Shown: positions 15,949-25,183, counted from the first letter of the stretch. The stretch: DNA of 54,113 nt from Candidatus Peribacteria bacterium (GCA_943357175.1 CALRGE010000010.1:1-54113); one strand, 5' to 3'. The notes: a model not told the origin generated them from the sequence alone. Program-made: numbers and translations.

Positions 15949-15967
15949 TATAGTCCCGGCTTATAAT
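15949..15967 (+). promoter_or_regulatory. Promoter-like -10 elements before the 15973 gene
   Basis: TATAGT (15949-15954) has TTGCGC (15927-15932) 16 bases upstream, and a perfect TATAAT (15962-15967) ends five bases before ATG 15973. Either gives a very short or absent leader. Confidence 0.45.
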
Positions 15968-15972
15968 AAAAT

Positions 15973-17388
15973 ATGAGCAATATTGACGGGCCAAAACTTC
16001 CGGAAGCTGAGCTAAGAATGATGAAATTGCCGGGTTTTGAACGTGCGGAAGAAATTTATCTACCTGCGGCAACTGTTGAGTCTATAGATAAATATGGCAT
16101 GGAGATTATTGAAAGCATCGATAAGAATGGGATGAAGTTTTTGTTGACGCCTGTGACAATAAACCGAAATGACCCGCATCTTTACCCGGAATGTTTATTT
16201 TATGTTTTGAAGGATGGCGTTTTGCTTCCTAGGCTCGCTTATAGATCGAAATCGACAATGAAATGGCGAGTTTGTCCTAAAAGAGAAGATAATGGAGAGG
16301 GGCAAATGATATATGGGAAGGGGAAGTACTCATATACAACTGAGACAATTCCATTTCACGAACTCAACTTAAAATTGGAGAAACTCTTGGAGGAAGGTGC
16401 TAAATTTACAGAAGAAGGAATAGTAATAGAAAATGACCCAGAAATAGATACTTATGATAATGAAGTGGAGCCGGATACTCTTCCTGAATCTTTAAAGCAC
16501 TTGGTTAATTATGAACATAATACTGCGGTGCTGTGCACAAAAGAAGAATATGATTATTTTTCTAATGCTCTTCTGCCTGAAAATACGCCGGATTCTTTTG
16601 TTCCTGATTTTACAAAGCCGTGTCTTTCAAGTGAGAAGCGCTATGCTCAGTTATTTGGAAATTTCGAGGTAGAAAAATATCGAGTGAATTATGAAGGAAT
16701 TGATTTCGATTTTTATATGGCTTTTGACAAATTTATGGGGAGAATTTGGATTGATAAATTGGAAAGGGCTGATGATGATGGCAAGTTGGTGAATAGCTAT
16801 GGAATCAGTAAAAAAGTAAATGGATTTAAGGCTCATTGCTTGAAGCCACTAGATTATCTTGAGCAATGTTCTGCACTGAATTCAAATATGGAGTGTACGG
16901 ACAAAGATGGTAAAATAATTTTACACTCGGATGAGACAAAAGCATTTGAAGCATTTGCCATGCCTCAAAGTGGATATGCTGACATAAGTGAGTTTCTTGA
17001 GAAAAATAAAATTATTCAGAGATACAGGGAGGTAAAAAATATTAGAAGAAAAAGTTATGAAGAAGTGAAAAATGAAAGAATGAATGAGATAAAAAAACGC
17101 TCGCAGCTTGATGCGGCGAGAAAAATCTTTAAGGGCCTGCTGATTGGCATCCCTTTGGCTGGTTTGGCTTTTTATCTATTAAATAATGAGGAGGAATTTG
17201 AGATGGGCGGGTGGACAAAATCGAGCGAAGAAAGTTCAGCCGTAACATTTTTTGTCGTATGTAAAGATGGTTCTGTGAATGCGGCTTTAGGAGAGATTAG
17301 TGAGAAAGTCACTCCTAGTCCTGATGACTTATGTGAGCATGTGATTGATGGATTGTGGGAGTATCCAAAGATTGACAAAATAAAATAA
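15973..17388 (+). CDS. Large protein of unknown function with a C-terminal membrane anchor
   Basis: 471 residues. The first 370 are soluble, acidic, with no recognised motif; a charged helix near 340-375 (YREVKNIRRKSYEEVKNERM) precedes one membrane segment at about 382-400 (FKGLLIGIPLAGLAFYLL). A short tail with two Cys residues follows. The N-terminus lacks a signal peptide, so the bulk should be cytoplasmic if the anchor is single-pass with N-in topology. Two imperfect repeats ESIDKNGM / ESIDKYGM occur near residues 38-57. No homolog known to me. Confidence 0.7.
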   Translation: MSNIDGPKLPEAELRMMKLPGFERAEEIYLPAATVESIDKYGMEIIESIDKNGMKFLLTPVTINRNDPHLYPECLFYVLKDGVLLPRLAYRSKSTMKWRVCPKREDNGEGQMIYGKGKYSYTTETIPFHELNLKLEKLLEEGAKFTEEGIVIENDPEIDTYDNEVEPDTLPESLKHLVNYEHNTAVLCTKEEYDYFSNALLPENTPDSFVPDFTKPCLSSEKRYAQLFGNFEVEKYRVNYEGIDFDFYMAFDKFMGRIWIDKLERADDDGKLVNSYGISKKVNGFKAHCLKPLDYLEQCSALNSNMECTDKDGKIILHSDETKAFEAFAMPQSGYADISEFLEKNKIIQRYREVKNIRRKSYEEVKNERMNEIKKRSQLDAARKIFKGLLIGIPLAGLAFYLLNNEEEFEMGGWTKSSEESSAVTFFVVCKDGSVNAALGEISEKVTPSPDDLCEHVIDGLWEYPKIDKIK

Positions 17389-17416
17389 ACAGGTGCAATC
17401 GACTCTTAATTTACAT

Positions 17417-18283
17417 ATGGAAATAACCGGAAAACATATTACAGGTGGACTTGCTCTTGGAGCAGTTATTTTGGGCCTAGCTGACTGTGATGAGGAAAAG
17501 ATCGTTGAAAAAAAATTGCCAGCACCAATTGTTCAGAAAAGAGAAGATTTTGGAGATGACCTAAGGAGTATTATCGAAGAGATGACTGAAAATGGAGAGG
17601 AAGCTGCGGCTGAATTTACTGTTGATGTACCTATTGGGGAGGACGGAAATATTCCTAAGGATTTTGATTTTCCTGCAGCAGTACGTGATTGCATTGAATC
17701 AAGTGGCGAGCTGCAGTGTATGACTCGCAAAAATGGTACACAAAAATGTTATGGCATAGATAAATATGATTCACGGGCGCCCTTCTCAGTACTAGTCGGG
17801 TACAATACGAAAAGAGACTCCCAAGTGCAGGCACCAATGTTTATTTTAGCGTATGGAAATAGTTTTGCTGAAGCAGAAACCTATTTGTATGACTCTTTTA
17901 AGCCAGATGAGAGCCAGAATATGCTAAATTCAATATGTAACGACGCCATTACAGAGTACCAGGAGTCTGAAAAATTAGATTTTAATGCTAATAATTTAGA
18001 TTGGTTCGAAAAACATTATGATTTATTTGATCTTAGTGATGATTTTTTCACTTTAGCAACTGAGTCTGGCTTGGATGTTAAAGATGAAGGTGGAACAAAA
18101 CATACTATGATTATTGATGGGCTTGAAGTTGAAGTTATGTATTTGGTGGACTATAGCCGTAGTGTACCGGTTAAAGATGATTTTATGCAGACATGGGTCA
18201 CATTGGAGCTTGGAAATGATGGCTATAATTATAACTTTTCTACGGCCGACGAGGCATTGGAGTTTTTGCAGGAAATAGAATAG
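17417..18283 (+). CDS. Secreted surface protein of unknown family, paralog 1
   Basis: 288 residues from ATG 17417 (MEITGKHITGGLALGAVILG), a signal-like hydrophobic start with a Cys after LAD that is not a canonical lipobox. The rest is acidic. It shares with the next gene the sequence pattern EREDFGDD / EREDVKLK, a motif of the form R-(D/E)-C-(I/V)-E-(S/D)-S-G-E-(L/Y)-(Q/N)-C, another with F-(K/E)-P-(D/N), and a C-terminal helix (ADEALEFLQEIE / DPQLVVDYLDEM). The two therefore form a tandem duplication. Cysteines near the RDC motif could form a disulfide. Function unknown. Confidence 0.7.
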   Translation: MEITGKHITGGLALGAVILGLADCDEEKIVEKKLPAPIVQKREDFGDDLRSIIEEMTENGEEAAAEFTVDVPIGEDGNIPKDFDFPAAVRDCIESSGELQCMTRKNGTQKCYGIDKYDSRAPFSVLVGYNTKRDSQVQAPMFILAYGNSFAEAETYLYDSFKPDESQNMLNSICNDAITEYQESEKLDFNANNLDWFEKHYDLFDLSDDFFTLATESGLDVKDEGGTKHTMIIDGLEVEVMYLVDYSRSVPVKDDFMQTWVTLELGNDGYNYNFSTADEALEFLQEIE

Positions 18284-18312
18284 TTGATATTTCCGTGCAC
18301 GAATGTTTTAAT
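18284..18312 (+). promoter_or_regulatory. Promoter of paralog 2
   Basis: TTGATA (18284-18289), a 17-base spacer and TTTAAT (18307-18312) end eight bases before ATG 18321, giving a leaderless or nearly leaderless mRNA. Confidence 0.5.
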
Positions 18313-18320
18313 GTTTTCTT

Positions 18321-19152
18321 ATGAATAAAAACTTAAGAAATACTTTGGGTGGAGGAGCGGCAATGGGCGTGATTGCATTGCTTGCTGAGAGTTGCCCGGA
18401 TAGGAAGGATCCTGAGAAGTTTTTTGAAGATGAAAGCGAAGAAATTGTGCAAGAGCGAGAAGATGTGAAATTGAAGTTGAAAGGACTGATTGAGATTGAT
18501 TTGAGCAGAGAAGCAGTGGAGCCAAGTGTTGATGTTGTGAATGAGATTCGTGAATGCGTGGAGGATTCTGGAGAATATAATTGTATTTCCAGTCCCTTTT
18601 CTTCTACAAGGTGCTATTCAGGAACAGGAAATTTCCCCGTGACAGTTTCTAGTCCTGGGCTTGTTTATGACGCCGATGGAAATATGGTTGAAAATGGAGT
18701 TATGGTGAGTGTTGGTCCGTCTGCATTTAGTGAAGTTTTTGAACCTAATAAAGAGGCAGATGATGCATGTGATTATGCTCTTGATTTACTCGATCAAGAT
18801 ATATATATATATACATGATTTAGATAGAGATTTTTACTCTGATAGAGCTTTTGGATTTTGGGAGAATGCCCCAACACTTATGCCGAGTTTAAAGATTCAG
18901 AATTATAAATTATTCAATGATTTAAGTGGGACTTATGATATCTCAGATAAGGGAGGCGACGTTTTTGCCGTGGACATGGGTGACTGGGAAACTGTGATTT
19001 ATTCAGATATAAGTGGCAGCCGTGATGAATTTTTGGACGATACTTATTCCACAAAATTTCATGTGAGGAATCCTCGTGGAATGTATAAAGTTTTTGATGA
19101 TCCTCAGCTTGTTGTAGATTATTTAGACGAAATGAGCGGATTGCAGGAATAA
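18321..19152 (+). pseudogene. Secreted surface protein, paralog 2, out of frame at an AT tract (possible phase OFF)
   Basis: The frame from ATG 18321 encodes 165 residues with an N-terminal hydrophobic segment (LGGGAAMGVIALLAESC) and stops at 18818. Sequence similar to the C-terminal half of paralog 1 continues in the next frame to 19152 (from about 18816). The switch falls at (AT)7 at 18799-18812. Adding one AT unit, or losing two, restores one frame of about 277 residues with DQDIYIYIHDLDRD across the junction. So the gene may be phase-variable rather than dead; a sequencing or assembly error in the tract is also possible. Confidence 0.6.
18799..18813 (+). repeat. (AT)7 microsatellite inside a coding sequence
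   Basis: Seven AT units plus A interrupt the reading frame of paralog 2. A change of +1 or -2 units joins the two frames. Dinucleotide tracts of this kind drive phase variation in surface genes of host-associated bacteria. Confidence 0.7.
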
Positions 19153-19190
19153 TTCAGGACTTTGTCAGCTTTTGGGTTTATTTTGAGTGT

Positions 19191-20039
19191 ATGGAAATCA
19201 AATCACTCACATTTAGCGACGCGAAATATCCCGAAATACTGCGGCAAATTTATGACCCGCCGTCAGAGATTTTTTATTGCGGGAATCTAGAGGTTCTTGA
19301 GCGAAAGATAGTTGCGATTGTGGGAACGCGAATGGCAAGTGCGCATGGGGCGGCAAGTGCATTTACGATTGCAAAAGAGATGAGTGAGCGTGGAATTTGC
19401 GTGGTGAGTGGCCTGGCGTTCGGAATAGACGCGGCGGCGCACCGCGGAGCACTCGAAGGTGTCGGCGGAACAATCGCCGTTATTGCGCAAGATTTAGAGC
19501 ATTTAATGCCCAGCTCACATTACGGTTTGGCAATGGAGATTGTGAAGAAAGGCGGACTATTGATTTCTGAAAAAGGCGCGCCTGGTGAAACTTTTAAACA
19601 TGAATATTTAAAGAGAAATCGAATTATTTCTGCATTGTCTGAAGCAGTTTTGGTTGTGGAAGCGGCATTTAAATCTGGTGCACTTAACACCGCTCGTCAT
19701 GCAATTGAACAAGGAAAAGGATTGATGATGCTACCGGGAAGAATCACCGATGAGCAAAGTCGTGGCACGAATAAAATGGGAAAAGAATTGGATTGTTTCG
19801 TTTGTGACATGAATGAGATTTGGGAGAAATTGGGAATGGATAAAATAGATGCGAGAGTGAAGCTAAGTGGTATTGAAAAAAAGATTTTTAAAAGTTTAAA
19901 AGATCGGCCACAAAGTATTTCAGAACTTTGTGAGTTTTTTAATGCGGCGGAGGTTTACGCGGCTGTGTCTGTTTTGGAAATTTCAGGACTAGTGAGCACT
20001 TCTGGTTCAGGTGTGATTTCTATTTTGGATTCTTCATGA
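19191..20039 (+). CDS. dprA: DNA-processing protein DprA (Smf)
   Basis: 282 residues. Loads RecA onto incoming single-stranded DNA during natural transformation. The Rossmann-like core has AIVGTRMASAHGAASA, VSGLAFGIDAAAHRGAL, GLLISEKGAPGE, FKHEYLKRNRIIS and ALNTARHAIEQGK. The C-terminal part is a winged-helix-like region (IEKKIFKSLKDRPQSISEL). TATTTT lies six bases before the ATG. Its last 85 bases overlap the convergent pilB-type gene. DprA, the pilus ATPase and RecA in one neighbourhood suggest DNA uptake. Confidence 0.95.
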   Translation: MEIKSLTFSDAKYPEILRQIYDPPSEIFYCGNLEVLERKIVAIVGTRMASAHGAASAFTIAKEMSERGICVVSGLAFGIDAAAHRGALEGVGGTIAVIAQDLEHLMPSSHYGLAMEIVKKGGLLISEKGAPGETFKHEYLKRNRIISALSEAVLVVEAAFKSGALNTARHAIEQGKGLMMLPGRITDEQSRGTNKMGKELDCFVCDMNEIWEKLGMDKIDARVKLSGIEKKIFKSLKDRPQSISELCEFFNAAEVYAAVSVLEISGLVSTSGSGVISILDSS

Positions 20040-21787
20040 GGATCTAGATTTTTTCCATTATCAGTGAGAATTTTTGCCTTTGTGACTGCGGCTGAAATGT
20101 CTGTTACTCTCTCGACTTCATCTAGGGTTGTGAGACCACGTAAAACTTTTACGACACCGTCTTCACCCATTGTGAGCATGCCGGTTGTACGAAGATAATG
20201 GAAGAGCTCTCCGGTTGAAGCGCCGGCAAGAATTTTTTCTTTCAAATTATCGTCGTTCACAAACATTTCTGAAAGCGACATTTGCCCAAGATAACCCGTG
20301 TTGCTACATTTTTCACAACCCGGAGCATGCGGCAAAGTTACTGGTAAGCTGAGTTTTAAATCTGGTGAAACTTTCTGAATTTCCTCAATCGCAACTTCAA
20401 GAATTTTTCTTTCAGTATCTTTGAGCGGGTTTTGTTGAACGCAGAAAGAACAAACTTTTCTCACAAGTCGCTGGGCAATTACTGTGTTTAGCGAAGGCGC
20501 AATCATGAAAGGTTTCAAGCCCATGTTTAGGAGTCGAGGAACCGTTTCAATGGCGCTGTTTGTGTGCAAAGTGGAAAGCATGATGTGACCGGTCAAAGAG
20601 GCCTGAGAGGCCGTTTCAGCCGTTTCAAAGTCACGAATTTCTCCGATCATCACGATGTCGGGATCTTGACGGAGAATTGCTCGAAGGCCGGCTCCGAAAT
20701 TATATCCACGTTTTTCATTTATCTGGCTTTGAGTAATATTTGTGAGGTGATATTCGATAGGATCTTCAAGTGTAATAATTTTGTTTTCCGGCGAATTGAA
20801 TTTATTTAGCAGCGCGTAAAGAGTGGTTGTTTTACCTGAACCGGTTGGCCCAGTAACAAGAATCATTCCGTTTGGAATTTCAAGCGATGCATTAAGAATC
20901 GCGAGATTACGTCCTTCAAAACCCATCTGTGTGAATTCGAGATTTTTCTTGTCTGAATCGAGAAGTCGACAAACGAAGCTTTCTCCGTATTCTGTTGGAA
21001 TGGAAGAAACACGAACATCAATCTTACGCTGATTTACCTTGAAGAAATATCTTCCGTCTTGAGGAATATTTGTTACGTTCAATCGCATTCCTGATTTATA
21101 TTTGAGCTGATTTGAAATATAACCGTAAGTATTTAGATCAAGTTCGAGCACGAATTGAAGAACACCGTCGATACGAAAACGTACAATCACGCGTTTTTCT
21201 TCAGGTTGATAGTGAATATCTGAGGCGTGTGTTTTTGTTGCACCAACGTTTATGAAATTCAAAGCTTCTTCAGCTGTAACAGTTGTAATTTTTTCTTTCA
21301 ATTGGCCCATGCTCTCGATTTCTTTCTGGTAACTTTCAATTTCAGAATCTTCAATAATATTTTCGGTTGTGATTGGAGTCACAACTTGTTGAGCATCGTA
21401 AGCTAAGAGTGAAGCCTCCATACCAATTTGAGACGCAAGATTCACATTCACTGCATATCCGTCGAGTTTTAATTTTCGAATAATTTCCTGAGTTTCAGGA
21501 CTGGTTGGATGGACAATCGCGAGTCGGACTTTTTTTCCAACTTTGAAGAACGGAATAATCATTCCCTTTCTTGCATCTTCAACAGGTAGAACTTTTAGGT
21601 AATCCGGATTTATTCGAACTTTCTCAATGTCGATATAACTCATACCCATTTTCTGGGCCTTTTCCTGAGTTGCGCGTTCCTCAAAATCTCGGTTGATGGA
21701 AGCCATCGGTGAAGTACCAGTTGCAGCCGCCATTTGCAGGTGGGCATCTGTCTTTACTTGGGTTGTTATAAAGTCTTTGTCCGGCAT
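19955..21787 (-). CDS. pilB: Type IV pilus / type II secretion assembly ATPase (PilB/GspE family)
   Basis: 610 residues. Cytoplasmic hexameric ATPase that powers pilus polymerisation. N-terminal MshE/GspE-N domain about 30-140; then the ATPase core with ASDIHYQPEEKRVIVRFRID, Walker A GPTGSGKTTT, Asp box EDPIEYH, Walker B ILRQDPDIVMIGEIRD, His box STLHTNSA, and a zinc site CSFC...CEKC followed by TGYLGQM. The C-terminal about 70 residues are unusual and acidic, with PEPEVL, and end inside dprA on the opposite strand. No pilC, pilT or pilin genes are nearby. Confidence 0.93.
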   Translation of the reverse strand: MPDKDFITTQVKTDAHLQMAAATGTSPMASINRDFEERATQEKAQKMGMSYIDIEKVRINPDYLKVLPVEDARKGMIIPFFKVGKKVRLAIVHPTSPETQEIIRKLKLDGYAVNVNLASQIGMEASLLAYDAQQVVTPITTENIIEDSEIESYQKEIESMGQLKEKITTVTAEEALNFINVGATKTHASDIHYQPEEKRVIVRFRIDGVLQFVLELDLNTYGYISNQLKYKSGMRLNVTNIPQDGRYFFKVNQRKIDVRVSSIPTEYGESFVCRLLDSDKKNLEFTQMGFEGRNLAILNASLEIPNGMILVTGPTGSGKTTTLYALLNKFNSPENKIITLEDPIEYHLTNITQSQINEKRGYNFGAGLRAILRQDPDIVMIGEIRDFETAETASQASLTGHIMLSTLHTNSAIETVPRLLNMGLKPFMIAPSLNTVIAQRLVRKVCSFCVQQNPLKDTERKILEVAIEEIQKVSPDLKLSLPVTLPHAPGCEKCSNTGYLGQMSLSEMFVNDDNLKEKILAGASTGELFHYLRTTGMLTMGEDGVVKVLRGLTTLDEVERVTDISAAVTKAKILTDNGKNLDPHEESKIEITPEPEVLTSPEISKTDTAA

Positions 21788-21835
21788 AGATAAAAATTAT
21801 CTAATTATTATACCAGATTCAGAGTAAAATTACTA

Positions 21836-22399
21836 CTAGTTTTCAGATGTAAAATCGACTTTCGCAATCTTTAGAACATTTGAGTCGCCACTTAGGTATC
21901 CGAAGTTTACAAAAACTGCCTTTAATAGGCTAGCATCATCTGCAAGTATTGGCTTAACGTAGACCTCAACACGAATATCTTCGCTATTAGCAGGAACTTG
22001 GATATTTAGACCATTGAATTTTGGTGCCGATGCGCTCCATTTAACTTTTGAATATGCAGAGAGGTCTTTTGGTTGGTATTTATCTGAAGAAAACTTTAAA
22101 TACATCGCTGAAACTTTGCTTGCGATTTCCGCGTTATCAACTAAATCAATCTGAAGATTATTTATTTGCACATCTTCATCAGATTTAATAATGAATCTTG
22201 CAAGTAAAATTGAATCATCTGGGCCAGTGACTTCACCAGAAAGTGCCTCCTCGCTGACCTCAAAAGTTGTTCCTGAAGTTTGGAATACTTTTTGAAAATC
22301 ACCCTGAAGTTTATCCGTTCCATAATAATTTACCGCTCCAGCAGCAAACAAAAGTGAAATTACAACGTAGAGAATTATTGAATTTTTTTTGTGGTGCAT
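21836..22399 (-). CDS. Secreted protein with N-terminal LQGDF motif
   Basis: 187 residues. A basic start MHHKK and hydrophobic segment (SIILYVVISLLFAAGAV) form a signal or anchor, followed by YYGTDKLQGDFQKV. The rest alternates beta-strand-like segments and ends acidic; it may be an Ig-like or pilus-associated domain. Genes at 33474 and 34193 carry the same LQG-x-F motif just after their signal sequences. It lies 48 bases upstream of the pilB-type gene on the same strand, so a role at the cell surface or pilus is possible. Family unknown. Confidence 0.7.
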   Translation of the reverse strand: MHHKKNSIILYVVISLLFAAGAVNYYGTDKLQGDFQKVFQTSGTTFEVSEEALSGEVTGPDDSILLARFIIKSDEDVQINNLQIDLVDNAEIASKVSAMYLKFSSDKYQPKDLSAYSKVKWSASAPKFNGLNIQVPANSEDIRVEVYVKPILADDASLLKAVFVNFGYLSGDSNVLKIAKVDFTSEN

Positions 22400-22437
22400 G
22401 CTTATAACTTAGCAAATTTAAAGCGGAATTCAAATGC

Positions 22438-23712
22438 TTATTTCGCCTTTTTTACAGCATCAACAATCTCTTTTGCTTCGTCTGCACTGATTCCTTCAAC
22501 AGACATGAAATCTTTCACGCTCAAACCTTTAAGCTGTTCAAGCTGTTCAAGATTTACAGCGGCAAGTTTTTCAACAATTTCTTCTGAAAGTCCAAGGCCT
22601 GTAACCATTATTACTTCAGGTTTTGATTCTGCTGCAGCCGCCGCTTTTTGCTGTGGAGTTGCTTTTACAACTGTCACCGGAGCGTCTACCGCATCAAGAA
22701 TATCTATTTCCCAAGCTGTTAAAATTGAAGCAAGTCTAACGTTTTGCCCACCTTTACCGATTGCAAGAGCTCGCTGATCTTGATTAACATAAACCTTTGC
22801 TCGTTTTTCAGTTTCATTGATGTCGATTCCAGAAATTTTTGCAGGTTTTAGAGATTCAACAATGAAATCTTTTGGATTCGCACTCCAAGGAATAATGTCG
22901 ATTCTTTCTCCTGAAAGTTCGTGTGTTACTGCCTGAACACGTACACCATTTTGTCCGACACAAGCTCCGATTGGATCAACCTGTTCATCTTTTGAAGCAA
23001 CAGCAACTTTACAACGAACACCAGGTTCACGAGCGACACCTTTGATTTCAACTGTTCCTGCTTTTACTTCAGGAATTTCAAGCTCCATTAATTTACCAAC
23101 CAATTTTGGATGAGTTCTTGAAATCAAAAGTTGAGGTCCTTTTGTAGTTTTAATTACACGATCTAGATAAAGTTTAATTCTCTGACCGCCGTAATATCTC
23201 TCTGTTGGAATTTGCTCATTTGCAGGAAGAATCGCAGTAACTCCACCCAACTCAACGTATACTGTATTATTTTCAACTCTGTGAACCAAAGCATTCACAA
23301 GTTCATTTTCACGATCTTTGAACATTTCATACATTGTGTCACGTTCCGCCTCCTGAATTCTCTGAATAATTACTTGTTTTGCAGATTGCGCAGCGATTCT
23401 TCCGTATGAAAGAGGTGTAACATCCATTCGAACTTCTTCTCCTAATTTTATATCTTTGCTAAGTTTTTTTGCGTCTTCCAAAGTTATTTCTCCATCTTCA
23501 TCTTCAATTACATCGACAACTTTTCTCACAAGAAAAATCGAAACTGCTTCTGTTTTTGGCTCAATAATTACATCAAGATTTTGTTCGTTATTTCCGTAAT
23601 CTTTTCTGTAAGCGGTTCGAAGTGCGGCTTTCACAATATCTAAAACTATTTCTTCTGGAAGCTTCTTTTCGTCACAAAGCTGTTTCACAGCGGAGTAAAA
23701 ATGATCAAACAT
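22438..23712 (-). CDS. nusA: Transcription termination/antitermination protein NusA
   Basis: 424 residues. Binds RNA polymerase and RNA, modulating pausing, termination and antitermination. N-terminal domain (FYSAVKQLCDEKKLPEEIV), S1 domain about 135-200 (GGVTAILPANEQIPTERY), KH1 and KH2 with GVREPGVR-like AREPGVRCKVAVAS, DPIGACVGQNGVRVQAV and ALAIGKGGQNVRLAS. A C-terminal helix-hairpin-helix region (LEQLKGLSVKDFMSVEGISA) follows an Ala-rich linker. The other nus-operon genes (rimP, infB, rbfA) are not adjacent. Upstream, CAGCATT and AATGCTG form an inverted repeat at 23732-23752. Confidence 0.96.
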   Translation of the reverse strand: MFDHFYSAVKQLCDEKKLPEEIVLDIVKAALRTAYRKDYGNNEQNLDVIIEPKTEAVSIFLVRKVVDVIEDEDGEITLEDAKKLSKDIKLGEEVRMDVTPLSYGRIAAQSAKQVIIQRIQEAERDTMYEMFKDRENELVNALVHRVENNTVYVELGGVTAILPANEQIPTERYYGGQRIKLYLDRVIKTTKGPQLLISRTHPKLVGKLMELEIPEVKAGTVEIKGVAREPGVRCKVAVASKDEQVDPIGACVGQNGVRVQAVTHELSGERIDIIPWSANPKDFIVESLKPAKISGIDINETEKRAKVYVNQDQRALAIGKGGQNVRLASILTAWEIDILDAVDAPVTVVKATPQQKAAAAAESKPEVIMVTGLGLSEEIVEKLAAVNLEQLEQLKGLSVKDFMSVEGISADEAKEIVDAVKKAK

Positions 23713-23799
23713 AAAACGGTGTTTAAGAATACCAGCATTTTAATTTAATGCTGTTTTATGAAGTGATTTTATACAAATAAGTTGAGCTTGGCAAGATTA

Positions 23800-23827
23800 T
23801 TTACAAAATAAAAAGTTCGGTTATAAT
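23800..23827 (+). promoter_or_regulatory. Promoter for a leaderless PP2C mRNA
   Basis: TTTACA (23800-23805), a 16-base spacer and a perfect TATAAT (23822-23827) end six bases before ATG 23834. One of the clearest leaderless promoters in the window. Confidence 0.65.
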
Positions 23828-23833
23828 TCAGGT

Positions 23834-24709
23834 ATGGAAATCGAGGCGCCGATTGTCACACCTTTAAATAAATACTATCCAACTGCATTGCTTGATGAAA
23901 GTGGGAACGTGATTTCATTGGCTAAGTTAATTCCGAATGGCGAAATGCTTGTCGATAATGAACGAAAATTATTAATGCTTCGTCAGGCAAAAATCACCAA
24001 AGATCTTCCAAACTGCCAAGATTATGGATTAATGAGTGCGGGAGCTGATGGCTCGAGAAAAGTGGTGATTGCAGACGGCGTTAGCAACACAATTGCAGGG
24101 CAAAGTGTGGCGAATTTAATTGCGCATAAAACTATGCGAGAGCTAAATGAAATGGACGGCAGAGCAATTGACACTGATGCTGTTATAGCAATTTTAGAAG
24201 ATAGTAGTGTGTTAGTTGCGTGTAGGTTTTTCGGAGAAAAATTCATGCAAGAATGGGGTGAATGTGTTTCACGAAATTTGCACAAAGAAAATGTTATAAA
24301 AAATGCAGAAAATGGGTCTTACGGATCTAGTACATTGAGTTTTATGCGACTTCAAGGAGATACTTTGGATATATGCCAATACGGCACAGGCGGATATTTA
24401 GTTTTTAGAAATAACGTAATCATTGCAAGTCATGGCAATAAGGATAAACAGCCCGCTCAAATTGCCGTTAATCGTGAACTAGATTTTCCTGAGATTCACC
24501 TAAAATCAATGAAGGTTGAAAAAGGAGATATCGCGGTTTCATTTACTGATGGCTTATTTGGAAGAGGTATTTCAGTGATAGAAGAATTTACTTCAAGAAT
24601 AAAGAAATATTTGGAAACCGGAGAGACAATCTATGTTGCTGTTTTTAAAGCTTTTGATGAGGTAATTGCCTACGACGACAAGACCTTATCTCTCTTCGAA
24701 GTGACTTAA
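23834..24709 (+). CDS. PP2C-family serine/threonine phosphatase-like protein
   Basis: 291 residues. Metal-dependent phosphatase fold: KVVIADGVSNTIAGQ with the metal-binding DG, YGSSTLSFMRL, YGTGGYLVFRN, GDIAVSFTDGLFGRG with the second DG, and DDKTLSLFEV near the end. The set matches PP2C motifs 2, 5, 6, 8 and 11, though the N-terminal motif 1 Asp is not clear. It probably reverses phosphorylation of a regulator or kinase target in the cytoplasm. No partner kinase is seen nearby. It ends 24 bases inside the convergent recX. Confidence 0.82.
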   Translation: MEIEAPIVTPLNKYYPTALLDESGNVISLAKLIPNGEMLVDNERKLLMLRQAKITKDLPNCQDYGLMSAGADGSRKVVIADGVSNTIAGQSVANLIAHKTMRELNEMDGRAIDTDAVIAILEDSSVLVACRFFGEKFMQEWGECVSRNLHKENVIKNAENGSYGSSTLSFMRLQGDTLDICQYGTGGYLVFRNNVIIASHGNKDKQPAQIAVNRELDFPEIHLKSMKVEKGDIAVSFTDGLFGRGISVIEEFTSRIKKYLETGETIYVAVFKAFDEVIAYDDKTLSLFEVT

Positions 24710-25153
24710 GAGTTTATAGATTGTATCTGAGGAGAAACCACGTGAGGCTAGGTATCCGGCTTGGCGAGAATAGCGCTTTTGTGCCGGAATTTTCTCTAGT
24801 TTTTTCTGGATTTTGGCGAGCGCGTTGCGGGCGATTTCCGTTTCATCTACTCCTGTTTCTTTCCAATGCTTCTTTGTTTCATCCATTGGGATACCTTTCA
24901 ACTTTAGCTTGAAGGCAGTTTTAAGATAGCCTTCATGGCGAGAATGTTGTGCGTTTTCAATGTGTCTTTTAAGGAATGCCTCATCATCAATTAATTTCAA
25001 CTCACCGAGGCGATTTAAAATTAGGTCTTCCAGCTCCTTTGAGTGATGAGGCCGTTTTCGTAATTTCTCCCGAAGCTCCATGGATGTATGCATACGGCGT
25101 GCCAGCGCGCGGAAAGCATAATCCATGAGACTTCTATATTTGGGATCTTCCAT
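24686..25153 (-). CDS. recX: RecA regulatory protein RecX
   Basis: 155 residues. Small helical-repeat protein that binds RecA filaments and limits their growth. Shows the family pattern YAFRALARRMHTSMELREKL, LGELKLIDDEAFLKRHIEN and RHEGYLKTAFKLKLKGI, then a third repeat ending YKLLSHFEER. It lies 30 bases after recA on the same strand, the usual arrangement. The last 24 bases overlap the PP2C gene on the opposite strand. Confidence 0.9.
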   Translation of the reverse strand: MEDPKYRSLMDYAFRALARRMHTSMELREKLRKRPHHSKELEDLILNRLGELKLIDDEAFLKRHIENAQHSRHEGYLKTAFKLKLKGIPMDETKKHWKETGVDETEIARNALAKIQKKLEKIPAQKRYSRQAGYLASRGFSSDTIYKLLSHFEER

Positions 25154-25183
25154 ATTTCTAACTTAGCGCATTAAGATGCGTGG

